From Taishania sp036758285 (GTDB lineage Bacteria; Bacteroidota; Bacteroidia; Flavobacteriales_D; Crocinitomicaceae): a stretch of 64,000 bases of DNA. Shown piece after piece: positions 52,171 through 62,101 of this stretch (its first letter is position 1; each line of letters starts with the position of its first letter). The notes beneath the pieces were generated by a model, which ran no database searches, was not told the DNA's origin, and saw only the letters and a program-made list of their open reading frames with translations. A program made the position numbers and the translations under genes. Location: the NCBI GenBank assembly GCA_036758285.1, contig DAIOWV010000010.1, positions 1 through 64,000 of the forward strand, in the 5' to 3' direction.

Positions 52171-55100
52171 TTAATCCACTTTCACTCTCACACCATTTGA
52201 ATGCGAAGTGAATTCAGGAGCGTACATACATTGAATTGTAGCAAATCCATTGGAGAAATCACCACTGTGGCTTACACGCAAATCATATTCAAAAACGTAG
52301 TTCCCTTTTGGTAAATAGTCAAAGAAGAAATGTGTAGCAACATCACGTGTGTTTTCGTAATATCCTAAACCTCCTTGCCATTTATAGCTAGACAATACAT
52401 TGATTGGTTCAAAACCAGCTGCTCGGAAATCTTTCATGTGAACAAACTCCATGTTTCTGTCTGTTGCCAATTCGATGCGAACACGCACTTTGTCGCCACG
52501 TTTTAACTTTTCACCATCTTTTACAGGTACAATTACTTCTCCAGAACCAGTTTGACGAACAACAAACAATTGTTTTTTCAGTTTCAGGTTTGTTTCCGCA
52601 CTTTTCACTTTGTCCATTGATTCAAAGTACTGCCAGTACATTGCTCCCCAACTAAATCCTTCGTCGTTGCGAGTAACTTTCACTTTGCCAAGATCAGCTG
52701 AGATTTCTTTTCCTGTCCATGTTTTTTGAAAATAACCTGTTCCAGCTTCTACCTGTGCACCAAAATCTTCTGGTTTCATTTCTTTTCCATTGATTTCAAT
52801 TTTCACATTTCCGCTTTGTTGCGTGAAAGTACTTCCTCCAATCAACAAGGCATAAGCAGCGTTTGCTGTTGCAGTTGTTGTTTTCCAATCAGATGTTTGT
52901 TTGTTGCGTAACAACCAGATTTTAGCATTATTAATTGCTTTTTGGTCTTTTTTGATGGTATTCAACGCTTCAATAATCAACGCTTGTGTTTCAATTGGTG
53001 CTTGATACCAGTAATATCCACGTTCATTTTCTTTCCAATACATTCCCATTTCTTCCGTTGTAATCGAACGTTCAATCACCGAATTCATGATTTTCTCAGC
53101 CATAACTGTATTTCCATTTCTATGAGAAGTCAATGCAAACATTGTTTGATTGTTTAAGTTTAATTTCAACCAATGTTTTTCTGCGTTGTCTTTGAAGAAT
53201 TTGAATGCAACTTCTTCATCTGATGACAGCTTAATGTCTGTAAAGAATGAACGTGCATACAAGTATTGAATTTGATATTGAGAAATGAAATATTCATTTG
53301 TCAACGCTTTGTGTTTTTTCAAATCGTTGTAATCTTCCAACATACGTGCATCCAAATATTTTACAGCTTTTTGAATCATTTTCTGAACGTCTTTATTTTC
53401 TTTAACTGCAACGATACCCAATTGATTCAAATGGCCCATTCCGCTCACAATGTATTGTGTCACGTATTGGCTTTCACGCATTCCAGGGAACCAAGGGAAC
53501 CCACCATTACTCACTTGTGCTTCTTTCAGTTGATTGAGATTCTTTGCCAAATCATTGTCCATTTTATTGAAATCAAACAATAGGGCAACACGTTTTTTAC
53601 GCTCAGTTTCATCTTTTGCTTGTAAAACCCAAGGAGTTTCTTCTAAAATCACAGATTTCAACTGTTGGTTTTTCTCCAAATTTGACAAGAATGCATCTGG
53701 ACTACTGTTTTTCCATTGGTCAAATACTTCTTTGATTTTTGGAGAAGAGCGAACAATGTTACTCGCAATTGCATTCGCATAGAAACGTGTAAAGATTTGC
53801 TCCGAACAATCGTATGGGTATTCCAACATGTATGGTAATGCCTGAATTACGTACCATGCAGGATTGGAAGTATATTCCAACGTTACTGAATGATGTGTCA
53901 ACGTTCCTGATTCTTTACTATTAACCAAGTTAGAGAAAACAAAATCTTTAGCTCCTTTTCCGTTGTTTGTCATCGGCATTGATTCTGTTACCAATACTTT
54001 GTCTGTCAATACAGGGACGGTTAATTCTTCTCCATCTGCATGGTTTGCTGCTTTGGCAGTTACACGAATTACCAAACTATTGATGTTTTCAGGAGCCTTA
54101 ATTGTCCATGAAACAACAGAACTTTGTTTTGCTTCTGAAGAGAATGATTGAGTAGAACTTACCAATTTGAAAGACGAGCTTACCTCTTCCATTGTCAACG
54201 CATCAAACAATTGAATATTTGCTGTTCCGTTCAATACGTTTTCAGTTAAATTACTGACTTTTGCAGTTAACACAACTTCATCCCCATTGCGGATAAAACG
54301 AGGAACATTTGTTTGTACCATCAATTCTTTTTGTGTTACCACTTCGTTTTGAACCAATGCAAATTCCAAGTCTTTCGTATGTGCCAAACCAAGGACTTTC
54401 CAACTTGTTAACGACTCAGGAACAGTAAACGAAACCAAAATATCACCATTGGTATCTGTTTTCAACTGTGGTAGGAAGAAAGCAGTTTCGTTGAAGTTAG
54501 AACGAAGCGGAACGTTTGCATCGCTGTTGTTTTTTGAACCAGGTTTGTTGTCTCCAGCATTTGCATTCAAACCTTCCACTTTAGATTCATCTGCATTAAC
54601 AACTTGGTTAGACTGCACTGATAGGGACATTTCTTTTCTAGACCCTTTTGGACTTGAAACACTTACTTCTTCCAATTCCATTCTATCTTCTCCAAATTTG
54701 CTAATCACAGATCCTCGCATGTTATAATAACCTCCAAAATGATTTCGGTTATAAACGTTGTATCCAAACCAATTTAGTTGTGGTATAGTAATTTCATCAA
54801 CTGACCCCCAATATTCATCATAACCATGTGTACGTCCATACGAATTACCAAAACCTGTAAATGAACGATACGATGCTGAAGCATTTTGACTAAATGGATT
54901 GAAGTTGTAGTTGTGTGATTGGAAAGCATCCAAAGAAGCGTCGTACATTGTTAACAACATTTCTGCAGCAACTTTTTCCTTTTTAGGGCCAGTAATACGT
55001 AAACGCCATTCTTCTGTTTCACCAGGTAATAATTTATTACGGAAAGTTTCAAAACTTACTTGTAAATCTTTGTTTGAATAAGGAACGTTAAATTGTAAAG

Positions 55101-58100
55101 CTTTTGAATATTCTTTCCCAAATTTTACAGATGATAGATTGATACTTAATCCACCTCTATGTATTTCTTCCACTTTGAAAGAAATAGTCGTTTGATTGTT
55201 GTTCAATAAAATATGCTTACGTTCAACAATTTTGTCATCCACATTTATCTCCATTAATACCAATTGGTTTTTTAATGAACTTGATACAGGAACTGAAATT
55301 GTTTCTCCTGGTTCATATGAATTTTTCAAAGCATAGGCATATACAACCGATTCGAATGGCGCTTTTGTTGTATTTGCATCCGTTACGGTTACAAATTGGA
55401 TGTCTTTCACCTCAACATTGTTTTTGTCTTTTGTCGCCGTTTCAATTTTGTAATCTCCAGTAGACCAATTATTCGTATTTAAATCAATTGTTGTTGATTT
55501 TTCTGTGTCAAAGTTGATTGTTGCAACAGCTGATTCAAGCGCACGATCTATTTTGTCAACAGGTTTGTATTCCAAATAGGGGAACAGTTTATTGAATTCA
55601 GATTCAGATAAAAGCGGTTTGTCCGGACTTGCCCAATTTCTACTTCTCGTAATTTTTTCAATAGGTTTTAAACGAGAAATTACAATTGTTCCTTTAGCCG
55701 AAACAGCTTGACCATCAGCGTTAGTTGTGTTTACAGAAAGGCTATTTTTATTTGATTTATCCAGCGATTCTTTTGTTGAAACACTTAATTGCAATGCACT
55801 TTCACTGACATTGATGTATTTTGTTGCCGAACGTGTTTCTCCGTTCATGTCTGTTACATCTGCTTCAACAGTATAGGTATAAGTATACGCAGAATGATGC
55901 GTTGGGTCTTGTTCAGCTTTGAAATTAATGACAAATTTACCTTGTTCGTCAGTTGTTACGTTTCCTTCAGCAATAATCACTTCTGAAGTTGAGATTGGGG
56001 CAATACGCAAATAATATGCTCTCCAATATGGTAATCGAACACCTCGTTTTACAACGTATTTTACATTTGCTTTGTCCACAGCATTTCCTGCATAAGCTGT
56101 TGCATTTCCTTCCACTGTGATACGCTCTCCAAGTTTATAAGTGTCTGTAGATTTTGCAAATTCAGTTTTGAACGTAGGACGTTTGTATTCCTCAACTGAG
56201 AAATAGACTCCACCATTTTCCGTTTCGATGTGCATTTGCCCTGTTAAACCGGTTGATGGCAGACGGAAACTGCCAGAATATGAACCATATTCATTGCTTG
56301 TTAACTCTAAAGTTGCGACATCTTGGTAATTGACATCTTGTAGTGTCACATTAACCTTTTTACCTGGGACAATTTTACTTGTTTTATTAAAAGTTTCTAA
56401 GCGAATACCTTTGAAATAAACTGTTTGACCAGGACGGTAGATTGAACGATCTGTAAACAAGTAATCTGACTGAAATGGTTTGTTCCTGTTTTCGTAGATT
56501 GCCAAATTTGCATTTGAAGTCAATTTATCTTTTTCATTGATTACTTCAATAGTACGATTATTGTAGCCTTTTCCAATATGAGGAATGGTAGCCCATCCTT
56601 CGTTGTTTGAAGTATAAGTTCCAATTAATTTTTTTGTATTTTTTCTTGTTGTGTAGTTGTACTCTGTTTCATAAACCTTTATAGTTGCTTTAGAAATTGC
56701 ATCTCCAGTAGAACGTTCAACTACTTGTAATCCTGATTGATTTTCTCCTAAATTTCGGATTGAATAAGCCAAGTTTGTAACTTGAAATTCTGCAATCCAA
56801 TGCAACGCTTTTCCTTCTTCTAAATTGGAAGGGTCAGTAGAAAGTAAAACAAAGTAGTTACCTAAAGCCAATGGGTTTATAGCAAACTCTGTTGTGTGAC
56901 TGTGAAAATCGTTTGTTTTTGGTAAAGCAATTTTTGTAGAACTAATTGGTTTCAAACCTTTCAAACGTTCTTTTAATTCGTAATAATAGGTTGTTTCTTC
57001 AGTTTCTTTTGCTTGATAGATAACCATGTATACAGAATCTAAGTTTTTGAAGTCTGTTCTAACTAAAATCGATTGATTTGTTGGATTATAACGTTCAATA
57101 TCTCCAGCTATTGATTTATACTCAATACTTTTTTTGATAATTGTACATTGATTTGCTCCATATGTATTCGGATATTTTTGAATTGTTTCTTCACATAATT
57201 GATGTGCCTTTTTAAGTAAATCGTAATTAGGAGTTCCAGCTTGAGCAACATTCCCTAATTCAGTATAAAGTGATGCCAATCCTGCATTTACTTCTCCTAC
57301 AACAGGATATACAGAATATTCCTTTTGCATACGGATAAGTGCATCTTTGTACCATTCTTCTTTACTTCCTAGAGTTGTGTTTTGATAAGCAAAAGATAAA
57401 CGATTTAATTCATTTCTCATGCGCGCAATAGGGTATTTATTATTGCTGTGAAAACGAACTAATTCACGCATGATTTTTACATATTGTAAATGCTGGGAAA
57501 GTGTGTCCTGTGTTTCTGTTGAAATACTCAAAAATACAGGGTCACTTGCGAAAAATCGATTATCATTGATTGCAAATTTTGCAGCAGGACGTGTTATCCC
57601 CGTTTCTTCGTTTTGGAAATGATTCAAAGCTGTATTTGCTAAGAAATCAAATAATGTTGGGGCAGTTTCATATCCTATTTCAGAAGTACCATTTAAAATG
57701 TAAGAATAATCTTTAAGTGGTATTGCTTGTAAATTTTCTTGATTTTCAATTGATTCTAAAAACAATTTATTGGACTCGCTTACTAAAGTTTTCAAATCCC
57801 AAGTAGTGATATCACCCAAATCGAAATTCTGTGTTTGGGTACGGTTGTAAAATTCGTAGCGATTGTTTTCTAAATACGACCAAATCATTTGGCCTTTTAT
57901 AGAGGCTAGAATTTGGCGAAGTGGTTGCTCATTTGATTTTCTCAAATCATCAATTCTGTTGATTGCCAAGACAAATTCATTTTCCTCAAGTTCTTGATTG
58001 TACTTTAATTGATACATCAATGCTTTGATTTGCATTGGTTGGTTTTTTTCAATTATGGCTTTGTCCATAATTAAGTTTACAATTTCCAACGCAGATTTTG

Positions 58101-58293
58101 AAAGTCCTTGATTCTCTAATGAATCAACAGTATTCCAACTGCTTTCATAGTTTGAAAAATTAAATGATGGTGTCATCGTTTTTTCTTTTGATGGTGACTC
58201 TTCAGGTGACTTTTCTGTTTTTTCTTCACATCCACCAGAAAGTAAAAAGAAAGAAAAGATAATTAATGCTATTTTATTAAAAACATTTTTCAT
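52171..58293 (-). CDS. Bacterial alpha-2-macroglobulin family protein (thioester-containing)
   Basis: Very large envelope protein of 2040 residues. The N-terminus is a signal peptide with a weak lipobox (LLSGGCEEK, Cys22), then a helical region of about 400 residues and macroglobulin-type beta-domains. The MG2-like domain contains FLFTDRSIYRPGQTVYFKG. A Gly/Asn/Tyr-rich segment around residues 1100-1250 (YNFNPFSQNASASYRSFTG) may be the bait region. The thioester motif YPYDCSEQ (Cys1496, Gln1499) is intact and is followed by the helical thioester domain. Such proteins trap proteases entering the periplasm. The usual partner PbpC (PBP1C) is not in the window; upstream on the same strand are two small genes and an L,D-transpeptidase. 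A CATCTTTG -7-like element lies 41 bases upstream. Confidence 0.9.
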   Translation of the reverse strand: MKNVFNKIALIIFSFFLLSGGCEEKTEKSPEESPSKEKTMTPSFNFSNYESSWNTVDSLENQGLSKSALEIVNLIMDKAIIEKNQPMQIKALMYQLKYNQELEENEFVLAINRIDDLRKSNEQPLRQILASIKGQMIWSYLENNRYEFYNRTQTQNFDLGDITTWDLKTLVSESNKLFLESIENQENLQAIPLKDYSYILNGTSEIGYETAPTLFDFLANTALNHFQNEETGITRPAAKFAINDNRFFASDPVFLSISTETQDTLSQHLQYVKIMRELVRFHSNNKYPIARMRNELNRLSFAYQNTTLGSKEEWYKDALIRMQKEYSVYPVVGEVNAGLASLYTELGNVAQAGTPNYDLLKKAHQLCEETIQKYPNTYGANQCTIIKKSIEYKSIAGDIERYNPTNQSILVRTDFKNLDSVYMVIYQAKETEETTYYYELKERLKGLKPISSTKIALPKTNDFHSHTTEFAINPLALGNYFVLLSTDPSNLEEGKALHWIAEFQVTNLAYSIRNLGENQSGLQVVERSTGDAISKATIKVYETEYNYTTRKNTKKLIGTYTSNNEGWATIPHIGKGYNNRTIEVINEKDKLTSNANLAIYENRNKPFQSDYLFTDRSIYRPGQTVYFKGIRLETFNKTSKIVPGKKVNVTLQDVNYQDVATLELTSNEYGSYSGSFRLPSTGLTGQMHIETENGGVYFSVEEYKRPTFKTEFAKSTDTYKLGERITVEGNATAYAGNAVDKANVKYVVKRGVRLPYWRAYYLRIAPISTSEVIIAEGNVTTDEQGKFVINFKAEQDPTHHSAYTYTYTVEADVTDMNGETRSATKYINVSESALQLSVSTKESLDKSNKNSLSVNTTNADGQAVSAKGTIVISRLKPIEKITRSRNWASPDKPLLSESEFNKLFPYLEYKPVDKIDRALESAVATINFDTEKSTTIDLNTNNWSTGDYKIETATKDKNNVEVKDIQFVTVTDANTTKAPFESVVYAYALKNSYEPGETISVPVSSSLKNQLVLMEINVDDKIVERKHILLNNNQTTISFKVEEIHRGGLSINLSSVKFGKEYSKALQFNVPYSNKDLQVSFETFRNKLLPGETEEWRLRITGPKKEKVAAEMLLTMYDASLDAFQSHNYNFNPFSQNASASYRSFTGFGNSYGRTHGYDEYWGSVDEITIPQLNWFGYNVYNRNHFGGYYNMRGSVISKFGEDRMELEEVSVSSPKGSRKEMSLSVQSNQVVNADESKVEGLNANAGDNKPGSKNNSDANVPLRSNFNETAFFLPQLKTDTNGDILVSFTVPESLTSWKVLGLAHTKDLEFALVQNEVVTQKELMVQTNVPRFIRNGDEVVLTAKVSNLTENVLNGTANIQLFDALTMEEVSSSFKLVSSTQSFSSEAKQSSVVSWTIKAPENINSLVIRVTAKAANHADGEELTVPVLTDKVLVTESMPMTNNGKGAKDFVFSNLVNSKESGTLTHHSVTLEYTSNPAWYVIQALPYMLEYPYDCSEQIFTRFYANAIASNIVRSSPKIKEVFDQWKNSSPDAFLSNLEKNQQLKSVILEETPWVLQAKDETERKKRVALLFDFNKMDNDLAKNLNQLKEAQVSNGGFPWFPGMRESQYVTQYIVSGMGHLNQLGIVAVKENKDVQKMIQKAVKYLDARMLEDYNDLKKHKALTNEYFISQYQIQYLYARSFFTDIKLSSDEEVAFKFFKDNAEKHWLKLNLNNQTMFALTSHRNGNTVMAEKIMNSVIERSITTEEMGMYWKENERGYYWYQAPIETQALIIEALNTIKKDQKAINNAKIWLLRNKQTSDWKTTTATANAAYALLIGGSTFTQQSGNVKIEINGKEMKPEDFGAQVEAGTGYFQKTWTGKEISADLGKVKVTRNDEGFSWGAMYWQYFESMDKVKSAETNLKLKKQLFVVRQTGSGEVIVPVKDGEKLKRGDKVRVRIELATDRNMEFVHMKDFRAAGFEPINVLSSYKWQGGLGYYENTRDVATHFFFDYLPKGNYVFEYDLRVSHSGDFSNGFATIQCMYAPEFTSHSNGVRVKVD

Positions 58294-58333
58294 ACCAATG
58301 TGTTTTTGTGTTTATTCTTTTTAGCTGTACAAT

Positions 58334-58341
58334 CAAAGATG
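58334..58341 (-). promoter_or_regulatory. Putative -7 element CATCTTTG of the alpha-2-macroglobulin gene
   Basis: Minus-strand octamer one mismatch from TAnnTTTG and identical to the one at 7143-7150. Confidence 0.4.
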
Positions 58342-58438
58342 AAATACGTTCAAAAAGTTTTTTATTTTTTTTAAAAAGGAAAAATAGTTTAATTTTTCAT
58401 CATTTTTAAAAGTGTAAGTTATTGAATTTCATTAGAAA

Positions 58439-58771
58439 TTAATCCAAATCTATTTTTTTAAGATCATTTGATTGTAAATCAAAAACAGTTGTTCCATCAA
58501 TTACTGTAAACCACTGGTGAAAAAGTTCTTGAGTGATTTTAGGATGATCTTCAGTGTTTTCAGTGACCATATTTAATTCATTAGAAAATATTTTTTTAAA
58601 ATTATCTCTAATAACGTTCTCTGATTCAATAAAATCTTCGTCGATGAGGTATAAAGTTGGTTCAACCTGATCATTTTCATCAAAGAAAATATCTTCTTCA
58701 AAGTCATTAGCCCAATCAAAAAAAGGCTTATTAGGAGATACGATTAAATATCCGCGATTTACAATTTTCAT
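58439..58771 (-). CDS. Small acidic protein of unknown function
   Basis: 110 residues, no signal peptide or membrane helix, acidic and rich in Asp, Glu and Asn (DWANDFEEDIFFDENDQVEPTLYLIDEDF). It looks like a compact soluble cytoplasmic domain. It starts one base after the stop of the upstream lipoprotein gene, so the two are co-translated. No family recognised. Confidence 0.7.
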   Translation of the reverse strand: MKIVNRGYLIVSPNKPFFDWANDFEEDIFFDENDQVEPTLYLIDEDFIESENVIRDNFKKIFSNELNMVTENTEDHPKITQELFHQWFTVIDGTTVFDLQSNDLKKIDLD

Positions 58772-58772
58772 G

Positions 58773-59405
58773 TTATTTTGTTTCTAATTGAACGAATTCT
58801 ATTTCTTCCTTATCTTCAAATTTACTCCAAATTGCTTTTCCACCTTTGGGTTGAAAAACAATGTAGTTCCATTTGATTTTTTCAGGATTTAAATAAAGCG
58901 ATTTCCATTTTTTCAATTCATTATTCCCAACATGTGGAGATTGAATTTGAACGATAGAAGTATCATTTTGAAGTATTAACACAGCATTTCGTTGAATGTT
59001 TACGTTTGTTCTTAAATCAATCATTAAACAACGTTCGCCATAACAATTCATCCAATTTAAAAATGCTTTCATTGATTTTGTAGAGTCAGTAAATGTCCAT
59101 CGGTAATAATCAATTGATTTCCCTTCATTCCAATAAGTAAATTTTTCAGTTTTTGTGGGCTTGAAACGTTCGGGTACAGATAATTCTTCATTGATCAATA
59201 CGGAATCCCATTTTAGTTGAACAGATTCCAACATTTCAGTATTTAGTGAAGGCTTAAAAATAGTTTTATGTTCTAAGGTATCTTTAGTTGTATGAGTTGG
59301 ATCGTCTATTTTTTTCACGACATCATCCATATTTACGATTTCTTCTTTTTCCTTACACGCTATTAAAAGGGTTGAGATAACGAACAATAAGAATATCTTT
59401 TGCAT
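58773..59405 (-). CDS. Predicted lipoprotein of unknown function
   Basis: 210 residues starting with a lipoprotein signal peptide (MQKIFLLFVISTLLIACKEKEE, lipobox LIAC). The mature part is about 190 residues with a predicted globular domain (SIDYYRWTFTDSTKSMKAFLNWMNCYGERCLMIDLRTN) containing two nearby Cys. It lies between the L,D-transpeptidase gene (50 bases away) and the small acidic protein gene, all on the same strand, which suggests an envelope role. No family recognised. Confidence 0.75.
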   Translation of the reverse strand: MQKIFLLFVISTLLIACKEKEEIVNMDDVVKKIDDPTHTTKDTLEHKTIFKPSLNTEMLESVQLKWDSVLINEELSVPERFKPTKTEKFTYWNEGKSIDYYRWTFTDSTKSMKAFLNWMNCYGERCLMIDLRTNVNIQRNAVLILQNDTSIVQIQSPHVGNNELKKWKSLYLNPEKIKWNYIVFQPKGGKAIWSKFEDKEEIEFVQLETK

Positions 59406-59455
59406 GTTTAATTTTTCTGTAAAATTCTAAATTTCTTTTAATTCAGCAATCATAT

Positions 59456-61021
59456 TTAACTTTTTTCAAACATTATTTTGATGAATTTTTCATCTCGATG
59501 GTAAATATCTCTTAAAATTACGATAGACTGATTTTTTACGATAACAGAATTATATTCTATCGAAATTGGAATTTGTTTTTTTAGTTTGATTTTGTAATTG
59601 ATTCCAGTGTGGGCAATTAGTGTGTCTAGCGTATCTTTTGTAATGAAATTTTCATCAAGTTCTAGGATCACTTTTGCCAAATCAATCGGTTTTTCTGTTC
59701 TCATACAGCCATGAGAATATGATCTTGAAACAGTATTAAACAATCCTTTCGATGGTGTATCGTGAAAATAAACATCGTATTTATTGTGAAAATCAAATTT
59801 TAAAATTCCGAGTGAATTTTTATACCCAGGTTTTTGTTGTACTCGATATGGGAATGAATTTTCCTTGATTTTTTTCCAGTTTACAGATGTAGGATTGATT
59901 GTATCACCTTTTTGAAGTAAAATCATGTCGTTTTTTTCAAAGTAATTGGAATTTCGTTTTGCTGCAGGAAGAATTTCTTTGCTGGCTATTGAATAAGGGA
60001 CATTCCAATATGGGTAAACTACAATTGAATGAAGATTTGATTTTAATTCAGGAGTTTGATTCTCAAATTTTCCAACAATTATACGATGTTCTGAACAAAG
60101 AGTGTCTTCATTGTACATTCGGAGCATGTATTCAGGGATATTGATGTTTATATGTCTTTTAGGGTAATTAAGTTTCCTTCTTTGTTTTTCCATTGCCCAT
60201 GCGATGCGTTGAGCTTTTTCAAGATTTGTTTCGGTCAGAGCATTCACTGTATTGGTACCAATTATTCCATTTGGATTAATCCAATGTTCAGATTGAAATT
60301 GTTTAAGTGCTTTTACAAATTCTGTTGAGTCGTTTTCCAAAGCTGAATCCAAGTACTTTTTTGCAATTAGTTGCTTTTTTGTTCCTGAAATTGCAGCTAA
60401 GGTGTCTTCTTTAATTGTTTTTATTTCAACTTTTTCCTCATTGATTGGATTCTGTTGAACAAATTCAAATAATCCATTCGCTAAGATTTGATAAATTGAA
60501 TCATTTGGACCCCAGGAAATGATTTTTTTAACATAGTTTTTATTTGAAAAATCTAACAATGTGTCCATCGAGATCAAATCAATGTAATTGTTTGATTTTA
60601 AACTATTAAAAGAAGAATCGAGCATTCCATACCTTAAATCATTGTACGATTGTGTTAATCCATTTACAATAATGATTTCATCAACAATTGGGTGGGTTTC
60701 CCACTTTAATTCAAATCGTTTGTCGGATAGGCCAAATTGAAGTGGAGTTTTTAGCAGTTTTTTTAATTCACTTCCAATTTCATTTAATTCTTTTTTATTC
60801 GACCACAATGGCTTAAAATTTCTTTGCTTGTAAAAATCATGTAATAGCTGTCGTCCTTTTTCATCTAGTCCAATGGACTGGCTATATTCTTCAGAAAGTA
60901 TTGATTCAACTGTTTGTTCAATTGTAAGATTTTTGTCAATATCAATCTTATTTTCTGTTTTTGTATGACAAGAAATAAGTAGTAAGGGTATTGAAATAAG
61001 TAAAAAACAAAAAAATCTCAT
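59456..61021 (-). CDS. L,D-transpeptidase lipoprotein (YcbB-like) with peptidoglycan-binding domain
   Basis: Envelope enzyme of 521 residues that forms 3-3 cross-links in peptidoglycan or attaches proteins to it. It begins with a lipoprotein signal (LLLISCHTKTE, lipobox LISC). A helical N-terminal domain (LLHDFYKQRNFKPLWSNKKEL, then SYNDLRYGMLDSSF) matches the YcbB scaffold region. A peptidoglycan-binding-like motif follows (FQSEHWINPNGIIGTNTVNALTETNLEKAQRIAWAMEKQRR). The YkuD catalytic domain contains VYFHDTPSKGLF...SRSYSHGCMR with the nucleophile Cys439. Membrane-anchored by lipid, it faces the periplasm. It heads a minus-strand cluster ending with the giant alpha-2-macroglobulin. Confidence 0.92.
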   Translation of the reverse strand: MRFFCFLLISIPLLLISCHTKTENKIDIDKNLTIEQTVESILSEEYSQSIGLDEKGRQLLHDFYKQRNFKPLWSNKKELNEIGSELKKLLKTPLQFGLSDKRFELKWETHPIVDEIIIVNGLTQSYNDLRYGMLDSSFNSLKSNNYIDLISMDTLLDFSNKNYVKKIISWGPNDSIYQILANGLFEFVQQNPINEEKVEIKTIKEDTLAAISGTKKQLIAKKYLDSALENDSTEFVKALKQFQSEHWINPNGIIGTNTVNALTETNLEKAQRIAWAMEKQRRKLNYPKRHININIPEYMLRMYNEDTLCSEHRIIVGKFENQTPELKSNLHSIVVYPYWNVPYSIASKEILPAAKRNSNYFEKNDMILLQKGDTINPTSVNWKKIKENSFPYRVQQKPGYKNSLGILKFDFHNKYDVYFHDTPSKGLFNTVSRSYSHGCMRTEKPIDLAKVILELDENFITKDTLDTLIAHTGINYKIKLKKQIPISIEYNSVIVKNQSIVILRDIYHRDEKFIKIMFEKS

Positions 61022-61115
61022 ATTAACTATTTGTTGTCTAAAGTTATCATTTAAATTTATTTTTTCGTTTATTTCGAAAGAATAAATTTATTAATAATAA
61101 GTTCGCTCATATTTT
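61022..61115. other. Divergent promoter region between the L,D-transpeptidase and SDR genes
   Basis: 94 bases containing a minus-strand TAACTTTA (61039-61046, 7 of 8 to TAnnTTTG) for the transpeptidase and a plus-strand TAAGTTCG (61098-61105) for the SDR gene. Confidence 0.4.
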
Positions 61116-62093
61116 ATGAAAGTTGCAGTTACTGGAGCAGCCGGACATATTGGTTCTGTTGTTTGTCGTGAGTTAATAAATCAAGGTAATGAAGTTGTTG
61201 CACTTGTTTATAATGATGTGAATGCTCTGAAGGATTTACCAATTACGATTGTTAAAGGAAATGTATTGGATAAACCTTCATTGGTTCAATTGCTAGAAGG
61301 ATGTGATGCTGTAATTCACACGGCAGGAGTAATTGATTTAAGCTATAAACCTAGCAGAAAATTACATGAAATCAATGTTATTGGTACACAAAATGTTTTA
61401 GAAGTAAGTAAAGAGCTTCAAATTGATAAAATAGTACATTTTAGTTCCATTCATGCATTTTCTCACAAACCATACGATCAACCAATCGATGAAAACAGGA
61501 AGTTTGTTGATGAGAAATCAATATATTATGATCAAACAAAGCGAGATGGACATCTTCTAGCAATTGAAGCTGCTAAGAATGGGCAAAATGTTGTTGTTGT
61601 TTGCCCCACTTCTGCAGTTGGACCTTACGATTACAAACCTTCAAAATTGGGGAAAGCAATTCTTGATATTTATAAAGGCAATGTTCCAGCAATTGTGAAA
61701 GGAGGATTTGATTTTGCAGATGTTAGAGACATGGCAATTGGTACTGTATCAGCACTTAAGAAGGGAAGAAGTGGTGAAACATACATTTTGGGAGGCAAGT
61801 ATTATTCAATTAAAGAATTTTCTGATTTAGTATTAAAAGCCAAAGGTTCAAAAAAACGATTGATTGAACTTCCTTTGTTTGTCGCTTATATTGGATTACC
61901 TTTTATTAAGTTATATTCATTATTAAGAAAAGAGCCACCTTTGTATGACAAAACATATATTGATATTTTGCAAGATGGAAATAAATTAACACTTTCTACA
62001 AAGGCTGAAACTGAACTAGATTATAAAGTTCGAGATTTAGAAGTAACTTTAGTAGATACAATGGAATGGTTTAAAGCTAAAAATAAAATATAG
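61116..62093 (+). CDS. Extended SDR NAD(P)-dependent epimerase/dehydratase (3-beta-HSD/DFR-like)
   Basis: Cytosolic Rossmann-fold oxidoreductase of 325 residues. The dinucleotide motif TGAAGHIGS is at residues 6-14, the conserved HTAG/CDAVIHTAGVIDLSY follows, and the catalytic YDQTK (Tyr-x-x-x-Lys) is present with Ser in HFSSIHAF. The C-terminal half (RDMAIGTVSALKKGRSGETYILGGKYYSIKEFSDLVLKAKG) is that of dihydroflavonol-4-reductase/3-beta-hydroxysteroid dehydrogenase-like extended SDRs. The next gene, a 5-alpha-reductase-like enzyme, starts 8 bases after the stop, so the two are probably one operon acting on the same lipid. The substrate is unknown. Confidence 0.88.
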   Translation: MKVAVTGAAGHIGSVVCRELINQGNEVVALVYNDVNALKDLPITIVKGNVLDKPSLVQLLEGCDAVIHTAGVIDLSYKPSRKLHEINVIGTQNVLEVSKELQIDKIVHFSSIHAFSHKPYDQPIDENRKFVDEKSIYYDQTKRDGHLLAIEAAKNGQNVVVVCPTSAVGPYDYKPSKLGKAILDIYKGNVPAIVKGGFDFADVRDMAIGTVSALKKGRSGETYILGGKYYSIKEFSDLVLKAKGSKKRLIELPLFVAYIGLPFIKLYSLLRKEPPLYDKTYIDILQDGNKLTLSTKAETELDYKVRDLEVTLVDTMEWFKAKNKI

Positions 62094-62101
62094 AATTACA
62101 G

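Noticed and set aside
53266..53583. Plus-strand ORF of 105 codons opposite the alpha-2-macroglobulin gene
   Set aside because: It is a shadow of the coding strand, with composition rich in Phe, Ile, His and Cys and no start signal; several similar frames occur along this gene.
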